DNA of 5,167 bases from NCBI GenBank assembly GCA_900551595.1, contig URWR01000124.1, positions 1 to 5,167 on the forward strand, in the 5' to 3' direction. The notes beneath the pieces were generated by a model. It saw only the letters and a list, made by a program, of their open reading frames with translations. It did not search any database and was not told the DNA's origin. Numbering within the stretch: the stretch's first letter is position 1; every line of letters begins with the position of its first letter. The stretch comes from an uncultured Coriobacteriaceae bacterium (GTDB lineage Bacteria > Actinomycetota > Coriobacteriia > Coriobacteriales > Atopobiaceae). This document shows, piece after piece, positions 1-5,167 of the stretch. The translations under genes and the position numbers were made by a program.

Positions 1-287
1 GCTGCAGCATATGCATTACCTGCACTTTCAGACACCAATACATGTTGATACCCACACACTTGTTTGCATCGGCCACACCGTATACAAAGCGCCTCATCTA
101 TTTGAGGATAAACGTACCCGCAGCCATCTTCATGGAGCGAGATTGCCTGTACCGGGCAGGCAGCTGCACATGCTCCACAGCCGCAGCATTGTTCTGGTGA
201 TGAAAATAAGACCGGCACAGATGGATCTTTGTGAGTGTTGTAAGAAGTGTCTGCCATAGTGTTTTCTTCAGACAAACGGGTATCCAT
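1..287 (-). CDS. FrhB-like Fe-S protein (coenzyme F420 hydrogenase/dehydrogenase beta-subunit family), 5' part only
   Basis: The frame is open from ATG at 287 to the window edge, giving 95 codons with the 3' end missing. Two complete 4Fe-4S ligand sets are visible: C34-x2-C37-x2-C40-x3-C44-P, and C68-x2-C71-x2-C74-x3-C78, the latter followed by Gly where Pro is usual. Between them lies the GYVYPQID stretch typical of this family. Cluster spacing, the Y-P-x-I-D linker and the following N-A-Y-A-A (the start of the FrhB N-terminal domain) together point to FrhB-like proteins and not to a plain ferredoxin. Known members are flavin/Fe-S oxidoreductases; those in polysaccharide operons mostly have no assigned reaction, and the F420 in the name need not apply. 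It starts 5 nt after the flippase stop. A second start at 257 has a better-spaced purine tract (GAAGA, 7 nt away) and would remove 10 residues. The family call is strong; the start and the function are uncertain. Confidence 0.88.
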   Translation of the reverse strand, partial: MDTRLSEENTMADTSYNTHKDPSVPVLFSSPEQCCGCGACAAACPVQAISLHEDGCGYVYPQIDEALCIRCGRCKQVCGYQHVLVSESAGNAYAA

Positions 288-292
288 GGCCT

Positions 293-1723
293 TTATCCCG
301 CCCTTTTATTGCGAATCACTTGTTGTACCAACACAAGCATACGCATAATAACGGCCCTGTTGGCAATAAAGAAAAATCCAGCGGCAATTACAACCCCGGC
401 AAGCAGTAACAGCGCTCCTCCCATAGAAGCATATACATAAAAGCAAATCAGCGTTGCTGCAAGGCAAAGAAGTGTTGCAAACTGTTCGCGACGATTTTCG
501 CTCAGGGCGGCATATGCTCGAACCTTTATCCGGCGATATTCGTTCACTACAAACATTGCTGCAATTGTTGCAAAACTCGCACCATACAGCCCAAAGTGAG
601 GAATAAGAACCAGGTTAAGAACTAAGCAGAGCGCAGCTGAGGCAATGGTGGTTGTGCCCATAACCTTCGTATCTTTATGAGCAGTAAAAATACCGCCATA
701 GAAGCCGGAAATATTGCTGAAGTAGGTAGCCAACAAAAGGATGGGGACATATAGAATGCCCTCATGGTATTGCCAATCGATAAGCAAGTCATAGACAAAC
801 GGCATGAGAGCAATCATGACCATAACAACGCCCATCATAAAGCGGCGAATTGCCTGATAGATTGCATCATAGAAAGCAACTTCATCGCCCTCGTCATTAA
901 GAGCTCGCGCTGAGCTTTCTTTCCACGATTGATAAAAGAAGCCATATACCTGATCCATGACATTGGGGAATTTATACGCAACTGCATAAAGACCTGCCGG
1001 TGCTGGGCCAAGTGAAGCCATAATGACCAAACGATCCAGCATGTTCATAATCGTCCAGGACACTTTATTTGGAATCAGCGGGATCGAATACTTCAAAAGA
1101 CGCGTCATGTAGTCGCGATTGAGTCCACTCAAGTCGATAAATCGCCACACACGACAACGTAGAGCAAAGAGTAATGACATGCCTCCCTGAGCAATTACCG
1201 TTGCAGAGAGCATGCCGATAACTCCCCACCCAAAGACTGCAATAAAGAGAACGTTTAAAACAATCGTAAGAGCACTGGCGAGGAAATTGATAAGCGCATA
1301 GCTGGTAGTGTCTCCAAAACCACGAAGCAAGGCAGACACCATCTGCAAAGCCACGCCAGCATACACAAGGCCAACAATCCACCAGAAGCTCTCTGGGTGG
1401 AAGGTGAGTTCAAGCACACCCATAAGAGCTGCAAAGAGAATACAGCCTAGCCCCAAAACTCCCACACTGGCGGTAACGGCTTGACGACGATCACTTTCTG
1501 TTTTGCAGTCTATAAGGAAGCGAAAGAGCGCCTCGTCCATAAGAAGCGAGGCAACTGGGACACAGAATAAAGCAATCGTGTTGAGGTAATCTACTGCACC
1601 ATACTCAGCCGGAGCAAGAACCGTAGTATAAAGCGGCAGCAGGAGGAACTGCACCAGTTTGGTTGCCATGCCTCCAACTGCAATAATGCCCGTATTTTTA
1701 ACTAGTCGCTTTGCTTCATTCAT
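293..1723 (-). CDS. Wzx-type polysaccharide/oligosaccharide flippase (MOP superfamily)
   Basis: This 476-residue protein has the normal length for the family. It is almost entirely hydrophobic segments separated by short charged loops. By eye there are about 14 membrane helices, near residues 11-35, 45-65, 84-104, 112-134, 141-164, 167-188, 213-237, 240-262, 295-316, 323-346, 356-375, 378-393, 416-433 and 435-454. The N-terminus (short basic Lys/Arg stretch, KLVQFLLLPLYTTVLAPAEYG) and the 335-385 region (SGFYGGIFTAHKDTKVMG, then a helix and FGLYGASFAT) are characteristic of Gram-positive-type Wzx/RfbX proteins. The family flips undecaprenyl-diphosphate-linked repeat units from the cytoplasmic to the outer face of the membrane. 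The start at 1723 lies 9 nt after the pyruvyl transferase stop and has only a weak Shine-Dalgarno (TAAG, 8 nt away), so coupling to upstream translation is likely. The transported substrate cannot be read from the sequence. Confidence 0.93.
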   Translation of the reverse strand: MNEAKRLVKNTGIIAVGGMATKLVQFLLLPLYTTVLAPAEYGAVDYLNTIALFCVPVASLLMDEALFRFLIDCKTESDRRQAVTASVGVLGLGCILFAALMGVLELTFHPESFWWIVGLVYAGVALQMVSALLRGFGDTTSYALINFLASALTIVLNVLFIAVFGWGVIGMLSATVIAQGGMSLLFALRCRVWRFIDLSGLNRDYMTRLLKYSIPLIPNKVSWTIMNMLDRLVIMASLGPAPAGLYAVAYKFPNVMDQVYGFFYQSWKESSARALNDEGDEVAFYDAIYQAIRRFMMGVVMVMIALMPFVYDLLIDWQYHEGILYVPILLLATYFSNISGFYGGIFTAHKDTKVMGTTTIASAALCLVLNLVLIPHFGLYGASFATIAAMFVVNEYRRIKVRAYAALSENRREQFATLLCLAATLICFYVYASMGGALLLLAGVVIAAGFFFIANRAVIMRMLVLVQQVIRNKRAG

Positions 1724-1732
1724 AGATCAATC

Positions 1733-2836
1733 TTACCCTACGAGTGCTTTTTCAAGGAAGCCAAGCGAGTTCGCTCGCATCTTATCCAAATGCTGTGCAA
1801 CGTCTCTGACTGGCGTTGGCTGTTTCAGCAGAGACCCATCTGACAAATGGTCGGAAGCATCAAATGAAGCGAGCAGCTCTTTCATTCGGGAGCCACTGCG
1901 CTGTGTTGCAAACGTCTGAAATGACTGACCAAACAAAAGAGAAAAAACCGTTGCATGAAAAGAGTTGGTAAGCACCGCCGCACTTCTCTGCAGCACTTGT
2001 AGAAACTCTGCAGGTCCAATGCCATACAGATTGACTGCCCTTACTCCATCAAAAGCAAGCGGACGGCGCGATACATACGCAATGTCCAGTCCCATTTCTC
2101 GGGCAAGCTTTGCGCCATAGGAAACCATTTCATCGTTTCGCTCAAGCATATAGACAAAGAGCTTGCCATCAAAAGAAATCGCATCGACCCTACTGCTCTC
2201 AGCAAGCAATGCAGCATAATCTTCTGCATCGAGTAAGAGCGTTGGATCAAGACATATCTGAATCAGCATGGGAGAAAGCGGCTGGAAAAGAGGGGCTGTT
2301 GTTTCTTCACGCACCGAAATTGCCGCAAAGTGAGAAAGCCAATTTTTTATGAGCTCGCGCTCGTGCTCACCAAAGTATTCTGGAGCAAATGAGGTGTGAG
2401 AAAGGCTTGGAGCATACGCAATTCGCCGAGCATCTTGGGCAAAGTCCAAAAAGTAAGGTCCTACCGGTCCGCACGTACAATCCAAGTTCCAAATTTGATC
2501 GCTTCCGCAGATAAAACAATCAAACTGTTTAGGCAACTCCGAGGCCATGCGCACTTCATCATGCACACCATAGCGGGCAGTAGGATCAAGCTCTGTAGCT
2601 ATAAAAGACTCAAAAGCCTGACTACGACGTCGCTGACGCGGATACAGTGCGATACTCGCCGCAAAAGCATGCAAAGAGTATGTCTGAATGAGTCGATACT
2701 GGTCAAAATCTGCGCCGCGATAATCGACTATCTGCACCTCATGGCCCATGTGTTCAAGCTTGCGTTTAAGCGCCCATGCCTGAAGCACTGAGCCAAAATT
2801 GTATGCACAATGAAACGTAACAATTCCTATTCTCAT
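1733..2836 (-). CDS. Polysaccharide pyruvyl transferase family protein
   Basis: This 367-residue cytoplasmic protein has the full set of PS_pyruv_trans (PF04230, CsaB/WcaK-like) signatures. They are N13-FGSVLQAWAL at the N-terminal nucleotide-fold-like start, ICGSDQIWN at 109-117, IAYAPSLS at 139-146, SVREE at 174-178, LDPTLLL at 196-202, and TNSFHATVFSLLF at 290-302 with the conserved His294. The family transfers a pyruvyl group from phosphoenolpyruvate onto a sugar as a ketal, giving the glycan a negative charge. Many members in capsule clusters are assigned by homology only, and the acceptor is unknown here. The start is fixed by an ATGA overlap with the stop of the upstream glycosyltransferase; a GAGAGG tract lies further upstream (about 13 nt), so translational coupling probably dominates. 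The flippase follows after 9 nt, placing this enzyme at the repeat-unit modification stage. I see no truncation or missing motif. Confidence 0.92.
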   Translation of the reverse strand: MRIGIVTFHCAYNFGSVLQAWALKRKLEHMGHEVQIVDYRGADFDQYRLIQTYSLHAFAASIALYPRQRRRSQAFESFIATELDPTARYGVHDEVRMASELPKQFDCFICGSDQIWNLDCTCGPVGPYFLDFAQDARRIAYAPSLSHTSFAPEYFGEHERELIKNWLSHFAAISVREETTAPLFQPLSPMLIQICLDPTLLLDAEDYAALLAESSRVDAISFDGKLFVYMLERNDEMVSYGAKLAREMGLDIAYVSRRPLAFDGVRAVNLYGIGPAEFLQVLQRSAAVLTNSFHATVFSLLFGQSFQTFATQRSGSRMKELLASFDASDHLSDGSLLKQPTPVRDVAQHLDKMRANSLGFLEKALVG

Positions 2837-4002
2837 TGCTCGCTTCGTGCCTCTCTATAGATATGCCAGGCCGTCGTTAGTTTAATACTCCCAGCTTCTT
2901 TTACGAGCGCTGTGCAGGCGAGACACCAAAGCTCATAGCAATATTCGCGAAGCGCTCGTTCGAGATCGCGCCAGGCACCCTTACGTGTTGTCTGCACTCC
3001 CTGCAGCTCCTCAAGTGAAGCCATCAAATCACAGCACGCTGAAAATAATGCCTTACGTTCGGAATTGGTTAGAAATGTTGTGCGCCCCATCAGCAGTGGA
3101 CCGAGGAGCCATATAAAACGATCCCAGTCTTGTTGACCGTATACAATCCCTAAATCATGACGCCAAGAGATCATTTCTTGCATAGCCCAAAATGCATCGA
3201 GTGCCTTGGGATTTGAAGAGCTCGTTTCTACAATGGAGCCAGGTCGACTCCGATATAAATACCCTGCATCAGATATATCTTCCTCATGGAAGAGCGGGTC
3301 TATACAGCAAGGTGTAATGAGATCTTCATACCAACAGCCAACAGGAAAACGTAAGCGTTCCCATACTTCCCGTCGGTATAAACGGCCCCACGGAGCCATG
3401 TTGGTACGCTGAGATTCTCCTAATTTGCCTACCGCGCCATCCTCCGACATAGAGCGCCACAGCGATCCAACAATGTCACAATCTCCTACCTGAGCTCGCT
3501 CATAGAGCGCCGCAAGATGACCCGGAGCAAGCATGTCGTCGGAATCAACAAAGGCAAGCCAGCGGCCATGCGCATGTGCAATGCCCGTATTACGCGCAGA
3601 TGAAAGTCCGCCATTTTTCTGGCATATAACTCTCAAGCGACTGTCAGAAAACGAACGAACGATTTCTTCAGACCCATCTCGAGAACCATCGATAACCACG
3701 ATGACTTCAAAGGAAGCGTCCAACTTCTGTGAAAGCACCGATTCCAAACAAGAACCTACGTACTTCTCAACGTTGTAAACCGGAATAATCACACTTATAT
3801 CGAGAGAAGCCTCGGGAAGCAGTGTAAGCTCCGCACGAATATTTTGAGGTCGCGGAGAGACGCTTTCGAGCTGTTCACATGCATCCAAAACATGAGTTGG
3901 ATCTTCCGCCAATGCACGGGATTTTAAATGTGCATACACGGGACCAGAAAGAATCACCGAATGAAAGAGGTTTTTAATAGCTTCTTTGATTGGCATGCGC
4001 AT
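2833..4002 (-). CDS. Family 2 glycosyltransferase with N-terminal extension
   Basis: This 389-residue protein carries a GT-A fold glycosyltransferase 2 domain (PF00535) at about residues 68-240. Visible motifs are SVIIPVYNVEKYV at 70-82, VVIDGSRDGS at 102-111, NGGLSSARNTGIAHA at 130-144, and the metal/nucleotide-sugar DSDD at 153-156. Further on are W-G-R-L-Y-R-R at 205-211, an E226-D227 pair in the usual catalytic-base position, and Y-x-Y-R-x-R-P-G-S at 248-256. It should add one sugar from a nucleotide donor to a lipid-linked acceptor at the inner membrane face; donor and linkage cannot be predicted. The first 67 residues precede the catalytic domain and resemble nothing I recognise. The usual DDGS motif reads IDGS, with Ile104 replacing the first Asp. 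The start at 4002 follows the upstream stop by 18 nt; an alternative ATG at 3996 has GGGGT 6 nt upstream and may be the real start. The stop overlaps the next gene by ATGA. Confidence 0.92.
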   Translation of the reverse strand: MRMPIKEAIKNLFHSVILSGPVYAHLKSRALAEDPTHVLDACEQLESVSPRPQNIRAELTLLPEASLDISVIIPVYNVEKYVGSCLESVLSQKLDASFEVIVVIDGSRDGSEEIVRSFSDSRLRVICQKNGGLSSARNTGIAHAHGRWLAFVDSDDMLAPGHLAALYERAQVGDCDIVGSLWRSMSEDGAVGKLGESQRTNMAPWGRLYRREVWERLRFPVGCWYEDLITPCCIDPLFHEEDISDAGYLYRSRPGSIVETSSSNPKALDAFWAMQEMISWRHDLGIVYGQQDWDRFIWLLGPLLMGRTTFLTNSERKALFSACCDLMASLEELQGVQTTRKGAWRDLERALREYCYELWCLACTALVKEAGSIKLTTAWHIYREARSEQ

Positions 4003-4007
4003 ACCCC
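4003..4007 (-). promoter_or_regulatory. Possible ribosome binding site for an alternative start at 3996
   Basis: GGGGT on the minus strand, one mismatch from GAGGT, sits 6 nt before ATG 3996. If it is used, the second glycosyltransferase begins at Met3 (MPIKEA) and not at the ATG at 4002. The match is modest and the two starts differ by only two residues. Confidence 0.35.
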
Positions 4008-4020
4008 AGGTTCTTCGCGC

Positions 4021-5046
4021 CTATTTTGAGCGCATATCTCGAACGCGTTTAAGCAGCTCAAAGGCACGAACTCGCCGCACTACCCGCCCCCATTGTCCTT
4101 TCCCAAGGGCCTCTATCTCCAGGCGCTTATCCAGACGGAGGTCATGTTCCCATGAACCAAATAAGCCAGCCTTTTTTGCATATGTTTGCATACGTTCAAG
4201 CTGCTCTACCTGCATAGCATTCTCAAGACGTGAATTGACGAGCATATGCAATAAGTAACTGAGCTGCAAAAGTGCGCTCTTCCGCGCCTCTTGTAAATAG
4301 CTGTAGCCCCATGAAGAGGCGTAGCGAATGAGTGCATCGAGCGCCACTGACAGATCTTTAAGCTGACGTGGCTTATAGCTACCCGTTGCACTGCCAGGGT
4401 TGGGCCGATAGTAATAGAGTGGCTCATCCACGTAGGAGAAGGTCTTTCCTCCGTCTATGATCGGCAAAACTTGCAGCAGATCTTCTGCATGCGTCAGCCC
4501 TCGGAATGGCGTGTAATCTGCTTTCACATCTGCAATTGCACGGCGATAGCATTTGCTCCACAGGTTGTTATGGCGGCCTTTGCATATTTGCATCTTAAGA
4601 AGACCATACTGGTCCGCCGCGTAATAGCCAGCCGGCATACTCAGACGACTTGGATTAAACAATGCAAAAGAAGTCGCACGTGAAAAAGTAAATGTCAAAA
4701 TATCTGGGTGATTTGCATCAATTTCGGCAGAAAGCAGCTCTAGCGCATCGGTTCGGAGCATATCGTCAGAATCGAGCGTAACAATATACTCTCCTCGAGC
4801 TGCCTGCAGTCCAACACGGCGCGCCAATAAAAGCCCTTGATTTTCCTGATGAATCACCCTTGCATAGGCATGCTGAGCAGCAAATTCATCACACATTTTG
4901 CCGGAGTTATCTGTAGAGCCATCGTCCACAAGCACCAGCTCAAAATTGTGATATGTCTGCTGTTCTACAGAAGCCAAGCACTCTGAGAGAAAAGCGCTGG
5001 TGTTATACACCGGCGCAACAATAGAGAACCGCGGCTTACTAGACAT
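4021..5046 (-). CDS. Family 2 glycosyltransferase
   Basis: This 341-residue protein has its GT-A family 2 domain (PF00535) right at the N-terminus: FSIVAPVYNTSAFL at 7-20, VLVDDGSTDNSG at 38-49, QENQGLLLARRVGL at 67-80, and the DSDD metal-binding motif at 92-95. N-N-L-W-S-K-C-Y-R-R follows at 160-169, the E188-D189 pair at the catalytic-base position, and Y-Y-Y-R-P-N-P-G-S-A-T at 211-221. The C-terminal 100 residues look helical and end in a strongly basic stretch, possibly peripheral to the membrane. The predicted role is sugar transfer to the lipid-linked repeat unit, donor unknown. I chose ATG 5046 because AAGGGAG sits 6 nt upstream, and it gives the usual short lead into the first strand. 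A run of three ATG codons at 5073-5065 would add nine residues but has no ribosome site. The usual A-R-N after the Gly motif reads A-R-R (Arg77). The protein is clearly different from the neighbouring glycosyltransferase, so this is not a recent duplication. Confidence 0.92.
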   Translation of the reverse strand: MSSKPRFSIVAPVYNTSAFLSECLASVEQQTYHNFELVLVDDGSTDNSGKMCDEFAAQHAYARVIHQENQGLLLARRVGLQAARGEYIVTLDSDDMLRTDALELLSAEIDANHPDILTFTFSRATSFALFNPSRLSMPAGYYAADQYGLLKMQICKGRHNNLWSKCYRRAIADVKADYTPFRGLTHAEDLLQVLPIIDGGKTFSYVDEPLYYYRPNPGSATGSYKPRQLKDLSVALDALIRYASSWGYSYLQEARKSALLQLSYLLHMLVNSRLENAMQVEQLERMQTYAKKAGLFGSWEHDLRLDKRLEIEALGKGQWGRVVRRVRAFELLKRVRDMRSK

Positions 5047-5167
5047 CGAGTTCTCCCTTGGCCTCATCATCATCTAAAGCAAGATATTTCTGAGCTCTCC
5101 CATGACCAAACACCCAGGCAGACCCACCTTGCATATCTGGCCCAAATGCGAAATATCCAGCTAACGC
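5039..5167 (-). CDS. 3' end of an unrecognised gene (last 42 codons)
   Basis: The frame is open from the right edge to TAG at 5041-5039 and encodes 42 residues. It begins ALAGYFAFGPDMQGG, continues with SAWVFGHGRAQKYLAL, and ends in an acidic tail (DDDEAKGELDV). Three points indicate that it is a real coding end: the 8-nt overlap with the start of the following glycosyltransferase, the shared strand, and the ribosome site for that gene inside it. The Gly/aromatic-rich start followed by a charged tail could be the cytoplasmic end of a membrane protein or the end of a soluble enzyme; I recognise no family. By position it is probably another glycan-assembly gene, for example a transferase or polymerase, but that rests on context only. 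Confidence 0.65.
   Translation of the reverse strand, partial: ALAGYFAFGPDMQGGSAWVFGHGRAQKYLALDDDEAKGELDV
5053..5059 (-). promoter_or_regulatory. Ribosome binding site deciding the start of the 5046 glycosyltransferase
   Basis: AAGGGAG on the minus strand lies 6 nt before ATG 5046 and is the best Shine-Dalgarno match in the window. It lies inside the last codons of the upstream gene and favours 5046 over the ATG-ATG-ATG run at 5073-5065, which has only AT-rich sequence before it. Confidence 0.7.

Noticed and set aside
11..259. Plus-strand open frame of 82 codons at the left edge
   Set aside because: It is the antisense of the Fe-S protein gene; its residues show no domain, while the minus strand encodes two perfect cysteine cluster motifs.
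288..292. Possible terminator after the flippase gene
   Set aside because: The gap to the next start is about 5 nt and no hairpin with a T-run is present; transcription appears to continue.
1065..1382. Minus-strand open frame of 105 codons rich in Cys and Trp
   Set aside because: It is an out-of-frame reading inside the flippase; the Cys/Trp bias is the usual effect of reading hydrophobic codons in a shifted frame.
2396..2791. Plus-strand open frame of 131 codons
   Set aside because: It lies wholly antisense to the pyruvyl transferase coding region, has a low-complexity basic composition and no recognisable motif.
4017..4033. Short inverted repeat (GCGC, 9-nt loop, GCGC) around the stop of the first glycosyltransferase, considered as a terminator or attenuator
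   Set aside because: The stem is only 4 bp and no T-run follows, and the next gene begins 18 nt downstream; this is chance-level.
2833..5046. Possible tandem duplication of the two adjacent glycosyltransferase genes
   Set aside because: They share only the general GT2 motifs; their N-termini, C-terminal halves and lengths differ, so they are distant relatives, not a recent duplicate.

Overview
The window is an interior piece of a surface-polysaccharide (capsule or exopolysaccharide) biosynthesis operon. All six genes run right to left on the minus strand, and almost no base is non-coding. Spacing is operon-like: an 8-nt overlap, an 18-nt gap, an ATGA overlap, a 9-nt gap and a gap of about 5 nt. 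I see no internal promoter or terminator and no RNA gene, mobile element or CRISPR array. Both ends cut through genes, so the operon continues in both directions.

Order of transcription, from the right edge: (1) the last 42 codons of an unrecognised gene (5167-5039); (2) a family 2 glycosyltransferase (5046-4021); (3) a second, clearly different family 2 glycosyltransferase with an N-terminal extension (4002-2833); (4) a polysaccharide pyruvyl transferase family protein (2836-1733); (5) a Wzx-type flippase with about 14 membrane helices (1723-293); (6) the first 95 codons of a two-cluster ferredoxin-like protein of the coenzyme F420 hydrogenase/dehydrogenase beta-subunit (FrhB-like) family (287-1), cut by the left edge.

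A working model, by inference: the two glycosyltransferases add sugars to a lipid-linked repeat unit on the inner face of the membrane. The pyruvyl transferase family enzyme, possibly together with the Fe-S protein, modifies that unit, and the flippase moves it outward. The initiating sugar-phosphate transferase, the polymerase and the chain-length or regulatory genes are not visible here.

The organism is probably an anaerobic or microaerophilic bacterium with base composition near 50% G+C. The co-occurrence of a pyruvyl transferase, a flippase and an FrhB-like Fe-S protein in one glycan operon is typical of gut and oral anaerobes. A coriobacterial (Atopobium/Olsenella-like) or clostridial host would fit, but this is a low-confidence impression and not something the sequence proves.

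Most of the content is a conventional glycan cluster. The least understood parts are the Fe-S protein at the left edge, its possible partnership with the pyruvyl transferase, and the unrecognised upstream gene.
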